Notes under the pieces: model-generated
What the model saw: the letters and a program-made list of their open reading frames with translations, nothing else
The model's database searches: none
What the model was told of the DNA's origin: nothing
Shown here: positions 23,484 through 31,944 of the stretch, piece after piece
How positions within the stretch are numbered: position 1 is the stretch's first letter
Layout of the letters: each line of letters starts with the position of its first letter
Translations under genes and position numbers: made by a program
Assembly (NCBI GenBank): GCA_937974845.1
Contig: CALJVC010000103.1
Span: forward strand, 1 to 50,182
DNA from: an uncultured Pseudogracilibacillus sp.
Lineage (GTDB): Bacteria > Bacillota > Bacilli > Bacillales > Amphibacillaceae
Reading direction: 5' to 3'
Length of the DNA stretch: 50,182 nt

Positions 23484-23987
23484 ATGACGATTGCTATTGA
23501 AGCAGTAATAAAGACCATTAGTCACTTAACTTCTTTACATAAAGAGTTATTAACTCTTTGTAAGGAAAAAACAGATAAAATTACTAATTCTGATACCGAA
23601 GGCCTTGTTTCTTTATTAGCAAAAGAGCGCCAATTAGTCCAACAGATTAATCGGGCGGAAGACGAACGTAAAAAAGCGGTAGAGGAATATTGCCGTATTC
23701 AACAATTGCCAACGGAGAATATGACTGTTACTCGTTTGTTAGAAAGCCTTGAGCAATCGAAAGAAAGCAAGTTTTTAGAAAATAAGGTAACGGAATTAAT
23801 CGAGCAAATTGTACAAATTCGAGAGCAGGAGCAGTTGAATAGAGAATTGCTCGAACAGTCGATGCAATTTGTTCAATTAAATTTAGAGATGTTACAGCCC
23901 GAAACGAGGCAAATATCCTATGGAAAAGAAAGGAAACCATCGGGGCCAGCGCGACAAGGTCGCTCTGTCTTTGATTCAAAAGTATAA
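23484..23987 (+). CDS. flgN: Flagellar chaperone FlgN
   Basis: A 167-residue, mostly helical export chaperone for FlgK and FlgL, with LLTLCKEKTDKI and the C-terminal FDSKV tail seen in B. subtilis FlgN. The ATG at 23484 is only two bases from AGGAGG, unusually close, while an ATT two codons on (23490) would be ideally spaced, so the exact start is uncertain. Confidence 0.9.
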   Translation: MTIAIEAVIKTISHLTSLHKELLTLCKEKTDKITNSDTEGLVSLLAKERQLVQQINRAEDERKKAVEEYCRIQQLPTENMTVTRLLESLEQSKESKFLENKVTELIEQIVQIREQEQLNRELLEQSMQFVQLNLEMLQPETRQISYGKERKPSGPARQGRSVFDSKV

Positions 23988-24009
23988 TCGGGTAAGGGAG
24001 TAGGAAACG

Positions 24010-25554
24010 ATGACGTTAAGTACTTTTCATGGATTAGAAGTAGCGAAAAAAGCCCTTTATGCACAGCAAAAGGGTTTATATACAACAGGTCACAACATTG
24101 CTAATGTAAATACAGAAGGTTATTCGAGACAGAGGGTAAACTTTGAAACCTCTATTCCGTACCCACCACGTACTTTCTATAAGCCAAAAATACCTGGGCA
24201 GTTTGGTACGGGTGTTGAAATAGGAACGGTTCAACGAGTGAGAGATGAGTTTCTCGATTACCAATATCGGACAGAAAATAGTCGAGCTAATTATTGGGAT
24301 AAACGAGCGGAATCTCTAAGCCGAATGGAAGAGCTTTTAAATGAACCTTCTGAAAATGGTTTAGCCCGCACTATTGACCAATTTTGGCAAGCTTTACAAG
24401 ACTTGACGGATGATGTGCAGAACCCTGGAGCTCGCTCCGTTGTAGCACAACGAGGTCTAGCGTTAGCAGAGACCTTTAATTATATTTCAAGAAGTTTACA
24501 ATCGATCCAAAAGGATTTAAAACAACAAATTGATGTGAATGTCAATCGGGTGAATTCTTTAGTTCGTCAAATTAATGCTCTCAATGAGCAAATTGTAAAA
24601 ATTGAACCCCATGGTATGCTACCAAATGACCTTTACGATGAGAGGGATCGTTTAATCGACGAATTATCTGAGTTCGTATCGATTAAAGTTCATTACACGA
24701 GCAGTGGTGTGAGCTCTCTCGATATCGCTGACGGACTAGCCTCAATAGAGTTACTCGATGAACGTGGAAATTCGATTGGTGACGGTGTATTTTTATTACA
24801 AATAAAAGATGGTGAGCCAATTCAAGAGGCAATCAATGAGCTATCGATTACGGAAGATCCTGACACGGGAGCTATCGTAGGCCTTCATATCGAAGGATAT
24901 GATGATTTAGAACCCTTAGAACTTCTTAAATCTACTGGTCGTTTAAGTGCTTTAATTGAGACCCATGGCTACATCAGTGATGATGGAAGTCATGTAGGCG
25001 ACTATCCTGAAATGATTGACAATTTAAATCAATTAGCTAAGGCCTTTGCTGTTGCTTTTAATGAGCAGCATCGCCAAGGTGTGAATTTAACCGATGGGGA
25101 AGTACCAGACTTTTTTGTAACGAATGATGGCTCAAGTGAGTTTACTGCTGAAAATATTACCGTCAATAAGCTTATTTTAGATGATCCGAGGTTAATTGCT
25201 GCGAGCCTGCCTGGACAAGGAAGTCAAAACGCAAACAATGCCCTTGAATTATCTAAGCTATTCGATGAAGGTCTTGAAGAATTAGACGGTGCATCGTTAC
25301 GTTCGTTTTATACAAGGTTAATTGGTGAACTAGGGGTAGAAGGTCAGGAAGCGAATCGAATGGTCGAAAATACGGCTATTTTACGCCAACAAGTGAACGA
25401 TCAACGCCGTTCTGTATCGGCTGTATCCCTCGATGAAGAAATGACGAATCTAATCAAGTTCCAACATGCCTATAATGCTGCGGCAAGGAATATTACAGCC
25501 CTTGATGAAATGTTAGATAGGATTATTAATAACATGGGACTTGTCGGGAGGTAA
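24010..25554 (+). CDS. flgK: Flagellar hook-associated protein 1 FlgK
   Basis: The first hook-filament junction protein, 514 residues. The N-terminal rod motif (GLEVAKKALYAQQKGLYTTGHNIANVNTEGYSRQ, residues 5-38) and the C-terminal LIKFQHAYNAAARNITALDEML are the paired helices typical of the FlgE/FlgK family. Length is normal. It is followed nine bases later by flgL. Confidence 0.96.
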   Translation: MTLSTFHGLEVAKKALYAQQKGLYTTGHNIANVNTEGYSRQRVNFETSIPYPPRTFYKPKIPGQFGTGVEIGTVQRVRDEFLDYQYRTENSRANYWDKRAESLSRMEELLNEPSENGLARTIDQFWQALQDLTDDVQNPGARSVVAQRGLALAETFNYISRSLQSIQKDLKQQIDVNVNRVNSLVRQINALNEQIVKIEPHGMLPNDLYDERDRLIDELSEFVSIKVHYTSSGVSSLDIADGLASIELLDERGNSIGDGVFLLQIKDGEPIQEAINELSITEDPDTGAIVGLHIEGYDDLEPLELLKSTGRLSALIETHGYISDDGSHVGDYPEMIDNLNQLAKAFAVAFNEQHRQGVNLTDGEVPDFFVTNDGSSEFTAENITVNKLILDDPRLIAASLPGQGSQNANNALELSKLFDEGLEELDGASLRSFYTRLIGELGVEGQEANRMVENTAILRQQVNDQRRSVSAVSLDEEMTNLIKFQHAYNAAARNITALDEMLDRIINNMGLVGR

Positions 25555-25563
25555 TGGATAAAA

Positions 25564-26439
25564 ATGCGAGTTACACAAACGATGTTGCAAGATAATTTAT
25601 TACGTAATTTGTTATCTAGCCAAAAGCAGATGGATAAGTATATGACACAGATCTATACAGGAAAGAAAATTAGACGTCCATCAGAGGACCCGGTTATTGC
25701 AATGCGTGGGATTGATTATCGTACAGAGCTAACGGAAGTAGAACAATATAAACGGAATGCTTCAGGAATTTGGAAGTGGATGGATCATGGAGACGAAGCT
25801 TTAAAGAAGGCGACAGAAGTGATGCATCGTTTGGAAGAGCTAGCTGTACAAGCAGCAAATGATCCTCTAACTATTGCCGAAAGACAGAGTATCGCTCGAG
25901 AAGTAGAACAACTACGGGATCAGATTGTTGATATTGCGAATACCCAAGTAAGTGGTCGATATATTTTTAACGGAACGGATACCGATCAGGCTCCTGTACA
26001 AAACGGACAAATTGTAAAAGGTGAAGGCCGGGATCAAGAAGTTTTAATTGAAATTGCAAAGGGAATTACTATTCCTATTAACTTAAAGCCGGATGCGGTT
26101 TTTGATGAAGAGCTTTTCGATAATATAGATGGTTTTATTGTAGCTTTAAATAACGATGACCAAAAGGGAATTAACGACAGTATTGCAAACCTCAATCAAA
26201 GCATGACGAAGATTGTGCAAGGACGGGCTGAACTAGGAGCACGGATGAACCGTCTAGAACTCATTGAGGACCGTTTAGAGCATCAGGCGATTATTGCCGA
26301 AGATATTATGAAGACTAATGAAGGTGTCGATTTTGAAGAAGCGGTAATGAATTTGCTCGCTCAAGAAGCAATACACCGAGCAGCACTATCAGCAGGAGCA
26401 AAGATTATTCAGCCTTCTTTAGTTGACTTCCTACGCTAG
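25564..26439 (+). CDS. flgL: Flagellar hook-associated protein 3 FlgL
   Basis: The second hook-filament junction protein, 291 residues, related to flagellin. The N-terminal RVTQTMLQDNLLRNLLSSQKQMDKY and TGKKIRRPSEDPV motifs and the C-terminal helix (MNLLAQEAIHRAALSAGAKIIQPSLVDFL) are diagnostic. Directly coupled with flgK. Confidence 0.95.
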   Translation: MRVTQTMLQDNLLRNLLSSQKQMDKYMTQIYTGKKIRRPSEDPVIAMRGIDYRTELTEVEQYKRNASGIWKWMDHGDEALKKATEVMHRLEELAVQAANDPLTIAERQSIAREVEQLRDQIVDIANTQVSGRYIFNGTDTDQAPVQNGQIVKGEGRDQEVLIEIAKGITIPINLKPDAVFDEELFDNIDGFIVALNNDDQKGINDSIANLNQSMTKIVQGRAELGARMNRLELIEDRLEHQAIIAEDIMKTNEGVDFEEAVMNLLAQEAIHRAALSAGAKIIQPSLVDFLR

Positions 26440-26482
26440 AGTTTATAGAAAGAGAAATCTTAGAAAAAAAGGGGGTAGACCG

Positions 26483-27046
26483 TTGAAGTTTCCAAGGTTA
26501 GAAATGCAGTCTGTTCGTGGGCAAATCGCCATGGAACAGAGTAAAGCCTATATAGAGATGAAACAACGTCCTGCGAAGCAATCGATTCAACAACCGAAAG
26601 CTGAGATGACGATAAAAACTACTCCCGGTAGGTTAAAAATCGACCAATCCCAAGCTTGGGAAGAAAGGTATTTAATGAGCACCTTCCGACTGACTGAAAT
26701 TCAAGCACAAGAGGCAAGGCGTCAGGTACAGGAAGGAATCGTTAGACGGGCAGAACAAGGGGCGCAATTAGTCCGGATTGAAGATGGCGTCAATTATATC
26801 GTAGAACATGCGATTGAAAATGGTCAGCCCAAAGTGAAAGAACTAAGTATTAAGTATGTCCCCTCTCCTTTTTCGGTTAAAATTGATTATGAGCCGGGGA
26901 CAGTAGATATCGATGTTCGTCCCCAAAAACCGATAATTGAAGCTGAACAACAAAGACCTGAAATAACCTTTCACCCTGGGGAAGTAAAGATAACTATGGC
27001 CCAATATCCAGAGCTGAGGATTTCAGTCGTTGATTTATATGTATAA
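26483..27046 (+). CDS. yviE: YviE/DUF6470 protein
   Basis: A 187-residue protein lying between flgL and fliW, as yviE does in B. subtilis. It is Gln/Lys-rich with repeated amphipathic segments (MKFPRLEMQSVRGQIAMEQ; MKQRPAKQSIQQPKAEM) and no membrane helix. Function is unknown; its place in the flagellar cluster suggests a motility role. The TTG at 26483 follows AAAAAGGGGGTAGACC and is preferred to an earlier TTG start that lies inside flgL. Confidence 0.8.
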   Translation: MKFPRLEMQSVRGQIAMEQSKAYIEMKQRPAKQSIQQPKAEMTIKTTPGRLKIDQSQAWEERYLMSTFRLTEIQAQEARRQVQEGIVRRAEQGAQLVRIEDGVNYIVEHAIENGQPKVKELSIKYVPSPFSVKIDYEPGTVDIDVRPQKPIIEAEQQRPEITFHPGEVKITMAQYPELRISVVDLYV

Positions 27047-27076
27047 AAAGCTTCGCAAGGAAAGGATGCAACCCGA

Positions 27077-27523
27077 TTGATTATAAAAACAAAGTATCTA
27101 GGTGAAGTAGATGTTTCTTCAGATAAAATCATTACCTTTACAGCTGGGCTACCAGGCTTTGAAGAAGAAACAGAGTTTGTCCTGTTAGATGTTTCTAAAG
27201 AAGTAGCCTTTCAATTATTACAATCTACAAAGACTAAAGAGTTGGCGTTTTTTGTAATTAACCCATATCTTCTTTATGAATCCTATAGCGTGAAATTAGA
27301 CGATCCAACGATTGAAGGATTAGGTATCGAAAGTGAACAAGACGTAGTAATCCTGTCTATTGTCACGTTACGGGACCCTTTTATAGATAGTACAATTAAT
27401 TTAAAAGCCCCTATCGTCATCAATTTAAAAAACCGCCAGGGTAAGCAATATATTTTACAAGATGATACCTATTCTATGCGGGAAACGATCCCCCAAGAGA
27501 AACTAGAAAGCGGGGCAAAATAA
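27077..27523 (+). CDS. fliW: Flagellar assembly factor FliW
   Basis: A 148-residue protein that antagonises CsrA and binds flagellin, coupling hag translation to filament assembly. TKYLGEVDVSSDKIITFTAGLPGFEEETEFVLLD is the family signature (residues 4-37). A TTG start follows AAGGAAAGGATG. It lies two bases before csrA, as in Bacillus, but the expected flagellin gene does not follow. Confidence 0.95.
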   Translation: MIIKTKYLGEVDVSSDKIITFTAGLPGFEEETEFVLLDVSKEVAFQLLQSTKTKELAFFVINPYLLYESYSVKLDDPTIEGLGIESEQDVVILSIVTLRDPFIDSTINLKAPIVINLKNRQGKQYILQDDTYSMRETIPQEKLESGAK

Positions 27524-27525
27524 TT

Positions 27526-27762
27526 ATGTTAGTACTTACAAGGAAGAAACAACAAGCGATAAAAATTGGTGATGATATTGAAGTAAGGGTTATTGCAATT
27601 GAAGGCGATCAAGTAAAAATAGGTATCGAAGCACCAAAATCTGTTGAGGTCCATCGAAAAGAAGTATATGAGGAAATTCAAATACAAAATAGTGAAGCGG
27701 CGAACGTATCTGAAGAATTATTAACCTCCCTTCCAGGAATTTTTACTTCTAAAGAAGAATAA
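27526..27762 (+). CDS. csrA: Carbon storage/flagellin translational regulator CsrA
   Basis: A 78-residue RNA-binding dimer that represses hag translation in Bacillus. The opening MLVLTRKKQQAIKIGDDIEVRVI, the core VKIGIEAPKSVEVHRKEVYEEIQ and normal length make this certain. Two bases after the fliW stop, so the two are translationally coupled. Confidence 0.97.
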   Translation: MLVLTRKKQQAIKIGDDIEVRVIAIEGDQVKIGIEAPKSVEVHRKEVYEEIQIQNSEAANVSEELLTSLPGIFTSKEE

Positions 27763-27764
27763 TT

Positions 27765-27790
27765 TTAATTTAATAAAAAGTCGTCGATAT
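27765..27790 (+). promoter_or_regulatory. Possible sigma-D promoter for flaG-fliD-fliS-fliT
   Basis: GTCGATAT at 27783-27790 matches the sigma-D -10 (GCCGATAT) in seven of eight bases, with TTAA 14 bases upstream as a weak -35. It lies about 38 bases before flaG, where B. subtilis has a sigma-D promoter for fliD. Confidence 0.4.
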
Positions 27791-27827
27791 TAGAAGTAGA
27801 GGAGAAAGTTAAGAGGAGTTGTCTAAA

Positions 27828-28163
27828 ATGAAAATAGATTATTCTACAGCTAACTTTGTGACCTCTAATTATTTGGAAACTCAGCGACACGTAGAACAAA
27901 AGAATCCACAATTGTTTAAGTCGAATAAACAAGAAGTTGCCAAAGAGGATGTACTATTAGCTGTAAAGAATACAAATAACTTTTTAGAACCTGTAATGAC
28001 TAATTTAAAGTTTGTCTATCATGAGGATCTCAACGATTATTACGTAACTATTATTGATCCGACGACAGAGGAAGTCATTCGTGAAATTCCGCCGAAAAAA
28101 ATGTTAGATATGTATGTAGCCATGGCCGAATATATGGGGCTACTTGTCGATGAAAAAGTATAA
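27828..28163 (+). CDS. flaG: FlaG family flagellar protein
   Basis: A 111-residue protein with a FlaG C-terminal domain (LKFVYHEDLNDYYVTIIDPTTEEVIREIPPKKMLD at about 66-100) and a disordered N-terminal part. FlaG proteins influence filament length. The ATG at 27828 sits nine bases after AGAGGAG. In B. subtilis hag would lie between csrA and this gene; here only 65 bases separate them. Confidence 0.85.
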   Translation: MKIDYSTANFVTSNYLETQRHVEQKNPQLFKSNKQEVAKEDVLLAVKNTNNFLEPVMTNLKFVYHEDLNDYYVTIIDPTTEEVIREIPPKKMLDMYVAMAEYMGLLVDEKV

Positions 28164-28189
28164 AAAGAAAACATAAAGGGTGAGGCACA

Positions 28190-29659
28190 ATGGTAATGCG
28201 AGTAGGTGGCATTGTTTCAGGTATGGACATAGAAGCAATGGTCGATAAGCTAATGGAAGCCGAAAGGCAACCATTAGAAAGATTAAAACAACAACAGACA
28301 CAATTGGAATGGAAGCGCGATGCCTATCGTGAGATTAATAGTAAACTGTTAGACTTAAATAATATTATGCTCGATATGAAGATGTCGCGGACGTATAATC
28401 CTAAACAGGCCGTTTCGTCTAGAGAAATGGCGGTGAGTGCTACAGCGGCTTCCACTGCTTCAGCAGGTACCTATGACATACGTGTGGAGCAACTTGCTAC
28501 TCGGGCGATGAATGTCGGGAGTTCGATTTCATTAAATGTAGATAGCAAAATGGATGAAACAGTCGCTGGTAGCTATACCTTTTATACCTATGACGAAAAC
28601 GGAGTCGCTATTTCTCATGAGTTCACTGTCGAGGAAGGTGACAGTTTAAGTCAAGTATTGAAAAAAATTGAACGGGCTAGTGATGGTAATGTTCGGGCCT
28701 TTTTTGACCAGTCACAAAACCGTGTTGTTTTAGAAGCGACTCGTTCAGGTCGATATAATGAAGATGGTCCAGAGATTGTCTTTAATGATGCGCCTTTCTT
28801 TACAGAGGTCCTTGGCTTATCCCAAGCGGAGGAGAAAGCTGCGCAAAATGCTGTATTTACTTATAATAACGGTCTGACAATAGAATCACGTGAAAATAGT
28901 TATACCTTAAACGGAGTTACCTTTAACTTCCATACGGTTACTGAAGGTAATGTGACTATCTCGGTTCAAAATGATGTTGATGCATCCTTTGAAAAAATTA
29001 TGGATTTTGTAGAGAAGTACAATGAAGCAATCGAAGCGATGAACAAATCACAAACCGAGCAACGTTATCGAGACTATTTACCGCTAACAGAAGAGCAGAA
29101 GGCGGAAATGACCGATAAGCAAATTGAACTTTGGGAGGAAAAGGCTAAAAGTGGCCTACTTCGAGGAGAAACAGCTATCCAAAGTGGAATGTATGCTTTA
29201 CGTTCTAGCATGCAAGGGAGAGTCGACACCGGTGGAGAATATACTATGCTCAGCCAAATCGGAATTACGACCTCTAATAACTATTTAGATGGCGGTAAAC
29301 TAGTAGTTGATGAAGATAAGTTAAAGGCAGCTTTACGTGATCACCCTGAAGATGTATATAAGTTATTTACGCAAAAAGGTGAAGGCGAAGAAAAATCAGG
29401 ATTAATCTACCGTTTTGAAGAAGCTTTAGATCGAACCCGAGGAAACATTGAACGTAAAGCTGGAAAAAGTACTTCGACTTTAGATAACTATGCTTTAGGT
29501 AAGGAAATGAAACGCCTTAACGAAAGAATAGACGAATATGAAAAACGAATGATAAAGGTAGAGCAGCGTTATTGGAGCCAGTTTACAGCAATGGAAAAGG
29601 CTATTGCTCGTTTATCGGATCAAGCAAACTATTTATTTACTCAATTTGGTGCAATGTAA
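28190..29659 (+). CDS. fliD: Flagellar filament cap protein FliD
   Basis: Hook-associated protein 2, 489 residues, which caps the growing filament and helps flagellin assemble. N-terminal MRVGGIVSGMDIEAMVDKLM and the C-terminal coiled coil (RLNERIDEYEKRMIKVEQRYWSQFTAME) are characteristic. It starts after AAAGGGTGAGGC and is followed by fliS. Confidence 0.96.
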   Translation: MVMRVGGIVSGMDIEAMVDKLMEAERQPLERLKQQQTQLEWKRDAYREINSKLLDLNNIMLDMKMSRTYNPKQAVSSREMAVSATAASTASAGTYDIRVEQLATRAMNVGSSISLNVDSKMDETVAGSYTFYTYDENGVAISHEFTVEEGDSLSQVLKKIERASDGNVRAFFDQSQNRVVLEATRSGRYNEDGPEIVFNDAPFFTEVLGLSQAEEKAAQNAVFTYNNGLTIESRENSYTLNGVTFNFHTVTEGNVTISVQNDVDASFEKIMDFVEKYNEAIEAMNKSQTEQRYRDYLPLTEEQKAEMTDKQIELWEEKAKSGLLRGETAIQSGMYALRSSMQGRVDTGGEYTMLSQIGITTSNNYLDGGKLVVDEDKLKAALRDHPEDVYKLFTQKGEGEEKSGLIYRFEEALDRTRGNIERKAGKSTSTLDNYALGKEMKRLNERIDEYEKRMIKVEQRYWSQFTAMEKAIARLSDQANYLFTQFGAM

Positions 29660-29688
29660 TAAAATTTAATTAGGAGAGTGGAGACAAA

Positions 29689-30084
29689 ATGATGTCTAAA
29701 CAACTAGAAATGTACCAGAATAACTCTGTGAATACAGCTTCTGGTCCACAGTTAACACTAATGTTGTACGATGGTTGTATTCGCTTTGTCAAACGAGGAA
29801 TCAAGGCAACGGAAGATAAAGATTATCAAGTGAAGAATGAGCAACTTCAAAAAGCCCAAGACATCATTCGTGAATTGATGATTACGCTCGATCCTAAAGT
29901 GGAAATTTCAAAACAGATGATGTCCCTGTATGATTATATACTTCATTTGTTACAAGAAGGGAACATTAAAAATGATCTAGATTCCCTAGAGGAAGCTTTG
30001 GATTTAATTACGGATTTTCGTGACACTTGGCGTGAAGCGATGAAGCAAGCGGCTCCAAATTACGTACAAGGTGCTAAAGTCTAA
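29689..30084 (+). CDS. fliS: Flagellin chaperone FliS
   Basis: A 131-residue helical chaperone for flagellin, with YQNNSVNTASGPQLTLMLYDGCIRFVKRG and LYDYILHLLQEGNIKNDLDSLEEAL. The ribosome site is AGGAGAG. The stop overlaps the start of the next gene by one base. Confidence 0.96.
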   Translation: MMSKQLEMYQNNSVNTASGPQLTLMLYDGCIRFVKRGIKATEDKDYQVKNEQLQKAQDIIRELMITLDPKVEISKQMMSLYDYILHLLQEGNIKNDLDSLEEALDLITDFRDTWREAMKQAAPNYVQGAKV

Positions 30085-30440
30085 TGAAGCGGGTAGAAGC
30101 TCTTTATACTTTGACTAAGGAAATGCTCGAGCTTTTAGATAAACCTTGTGAAAGCTTTGAAGCCCGGGAGCGTCTCATCGAAAGCATAGACGCTATGCTA
30201 AATAAACGAGAAACCCTTGTACAACAAGTTCAACCTCCTTATACAGAAGAGGAAGTTCAACTGGGGAAACAAATTGTTGAAATGGATCGTATAATAAAAG
30301 AAAAGATGCACCATGTTTTAGGAAGTATCGAAGGGGATTTACGTCGTCTAAAACAGAAAAAAGATTCGGATAAAACGTATATTAATCCATATAAAAATTT
30401 AGAAACCGTCGATGGGATGTATGTGGATAATAAATTATAA
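30084..30440 (+). CDS. fliT: FliT-like flagellar protein
   Basis: A 118-residue helical protein occupying the fliT position after fliS. It is weakly conserved in sequence, as FliT usually is, with charged amphipathic helices throughout. FliT is an export chaperone for FliD. The ATG overlaps the fliS stop (TAATG), so it is translationally coupled. Assignment rests mostly on position and size. Confidence 0.7.
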   Translation: MKRVEALYTLTKEMLELLDKPCESFEARERLIESIDAMLNKRETLVQQVQPPYTEEEVQLGKQIVEMDRIIKEKMHHVLGSIEGDLRRLKQKKDSDKTYINPYKNLETVDGMYVDNKL

Positions 30441-30446
30441 TAAAGA

Positions 30447-30492
30447 GAAAAGGGGGAACAATCGATGATGTAGCGATTGTCCCCCTTTTCTA
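30447..30492. terminator. Strong terminator after the flagellar operon
   Basis: GAAAAGGGGGAACAATCG and CGATTGTCCCCCTTTTC form a 17-bp stem with one bulge, followed by a pyrimidine tract. Confidence 0.85.
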
Positions 30493-30588
30493 CAATAAGT
30501 AAGCTTTTCTACTAAATTGTGAAAGGGGTAGAAAAAAAAGGCGAAATCGTAGTATAATATATATACTATGTAAAAGGAGGACACTTAT

Positions 30589-31125
30589 ATGAATTACAAC
30601 ATACGTGGTGAAAATATTGAGGTTACTCAGCCGATTCGGGAATATATCGAAAAGAAAATCGGTAAGCTTAACAAGTATTTCGATACCCCACCGACATCTG
30701 ATGTTCATGTGAACTTAAGTGTCTATAATGAGGAACAACAAATTGAAGTGACCATTCCAATGACGAATTTACTATTACGTGCAGAGGAGCAACATAATGA
30801 CCTATATGCTGCCATAGACTTAGTTGTGGACAAGTTAGAGCGTCAAATTCGTAAACATAAAACAAAAGTCAACCGTAAGTTCCGTCAAAAAGGCCTCGAC
30901 GCCTTTGTTTTTAAAGAAGAAGATGATGAGAAGGATCAAGATGAAATCGAAATTGTCCGAACGAAACGTTTTAATTTAAAACCAATGGACTCGGAAGAAG
31001 CTATTTTACAAATGGATATGTTAGGACATAACTTTTTCGTCTTTACGAATGCTGAAACAAATGATACGAACGTCGTTTACCGTCGGAAGGACGGAAAGTA
31101 CGGGTTGATTGAGCCTCATAACTAA
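30589..31125 (+). CDS. hpf: Ribosome hibernation promoting factor, long form (Hpf/YvyD)
   Basis: A 178-residue protein with the S30EA/HPF N-terminal domain (NIRGENIEVTQPIREYIEKKIGKLNKYF) and the C-terminal dimerisation domain (EIVRTKRFNLKPMDSEEAILQMDMLGHNFFVF...VVYRRKDGKYGLIEP). It produces 100S ribosome dimers in stationary phase. The start follows AAAAGGAGGACACTT; a TATAAT at 30553-30558 is the likely -10. Corresponds to B. subtilis yvyD. Confidence 0.97.
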   Translation: MNYNIRGENIEVTQPIREYIEKKIGKLNKYFDTPPTSDVHVNLSVYNEEQQIEVTIPMTNLLLRAEEQHNDLYAAIDLVVDKLERQIRKHKTKVNRKFRQKGLDAFVFKEEDDEKDQDEIEIVRTKRFNLKPMDSEEAILQMDMLGHNFFVFTNAETNDTNVVYRRKDGKYGLIEPHN

Positions 31126-31174
31126 AGTTTACTTTCGATTGATAAGAAGTAGATTCAACGATATGGTTCATATT

Positions 31175-31217
31175 AAAATTGCGGGATCAAATAAAGATTG
31201 TTTCCGCAATTTTTTTA
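31175..31217 (+). terminator. Terminator after hpf
   Basis: AAAATTGCGG and CCGCAATTTT form the stem, followed by TTTTATT. The core closely resembles the hairpin at 2586-2619. Confidence 0.75.
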
Positions 31218-31281
31218 TTGAATACCGATAGTTTATTTCCGCTTAAACCTCTTTCGAAGAATTTTATATACTGTATACGGT

Positions 31282-31332
31282 AAAAGGACCAGGCCATCGG
31301 ATTCCCTAAATCGATGCTCTGGTCCTTTTATA
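31282..31332 (+). terminator. Second terminator-like hairpin downstream of hpf
   Basis: AAAAGGACCAG and CTGGTCCTTTT give an 11-bp outer stem; CATCG and CGATG continue it inside. It ends in TTTTATAG. It is about 110 bases beyond the hpf terminator with no ORF between, so it may end a small RNA. Confidence 0.6.
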
Positions 31333-31362
31333 GTTCTAGGCGCTTTTTAACGTTTCCATGCA

Positions 31363-31382
31363 TTGTCGAAAAATGTCGACAA
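31363..31382. repeat. Short inverted repeat, possible operator
   Basis: TTGTCGA, six bases, TCGACAA. A perfect 7-bp dyad between the second and third hairpins of the non-coding region. Confidence 0.35.
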
Positions 31383-31396
31383 AAAGTCAAAAAATG

Positions 31397-31428
31397 AAAA
31401 ACTGCAAGTTGAAAAGTCGCAGTTTTTT
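31397..31428 (+). terminator. Third terminator-like hairpin downstream of hpf
   Basis: AAAAACTGC, a 13-base loop and GCAGTTTTT followed by T. No gene lies immediately upstream. Confidence 0.55.
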
Positions 31429-31514
31429 AAAATTTTCGTATAAAATCATGCAGAAAGTTAAAAATCTACATAAAAAGTAAACCTTTGATATGCAGAAAAT
31501 CGACTTTTAGCAAT

Positions 31515-31543
31515 TTGTGTAAAATATAAAAATTTGCTATATA
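31515..31543 (+). promoter_or_regulatory. Promoter of the 49-aa gene upstream of secA
   Basis: TTGTGT, a 17-base spacer and TATATA, about 38 bases before the GTG start at 31581. Confidence 0.55.
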
Positions 31544-31580
31544 AATAATACAAGCCGAAACAAGATGAGGAGGTAGCCAA

Positions 31581-31730
31581 GTGGGAAAACAAACTCCATA
31601 CGTAATAGATCAACTAACCCAACAGGAAGAAATCGTTAGCCAATTGCTAAAAATTGTTGCCCATACGAACCAGAAGTTATCCGCCTTAGAGGAGAAGGTA
31701 GAGGAACTCGAAATGCGATTAAAACTATAA
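31581..31730 (+). CDS. Small coiled-coil protein upstream of secA (YvzG position)
   Basis: A 49-residue protein beginning MGKQTPYVIDQLTQQ and ending in a heptad-like LEEKVEELEMRLKL, likely a short coiled coil. The GTG start is six bases after a perfect GAGGAGGT, and a promoter and dedicated terminator flank it, so the gene is convincing. B. subtilis has a small ORF (yvzG) at this place between yvyD and secA; I suspect orthology but cannot check it. No function known. Confidence 0.75.
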   Translation: MGKQTPYVIDQLTQQEEIVSQLLKIVAHTNQKLSALEEKVEELEMRLKL

Positions 31731-31785
31731 CTTCAAATGATTTCTCCCCCTACTTCCTCTTAGAATCCTCTTATATTCCTCGCTT

Positions 31786-31832
31786 AAGAGAATAGCTTAC
31801 CCTCCCCCCCTTCTGGTAAGCTATTCTCTTTT
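31786..31832. terminator. Strong terminator before secA
   Basis: AAGAGAATAGCTTAC and GTAAGCTATTCTCTT form a perfect 15-bp stem, then TTTAT. Confidence 0.85.
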
Positions 31833-31866
31833 ATCATGAAAGCTTATGTACAGAATAGTACGCAAG

Positions 31867-31896
31867 TTGTCATTCAAACTTTATTAATGTTATCAT
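31867..31896 (+). promoter_or_regulatory. Sigma-A promoter of secA
   Basis: TTGTCA, an 18-base spacer and TATCAT about 50 bases before the secA ATG. Confidence 0.55.
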
Positions 31897-31944
31897 GTAA
31901 GGTGGATAGTTTTGTAAAACTGATTATGTTGAGGAGCGTTATGG

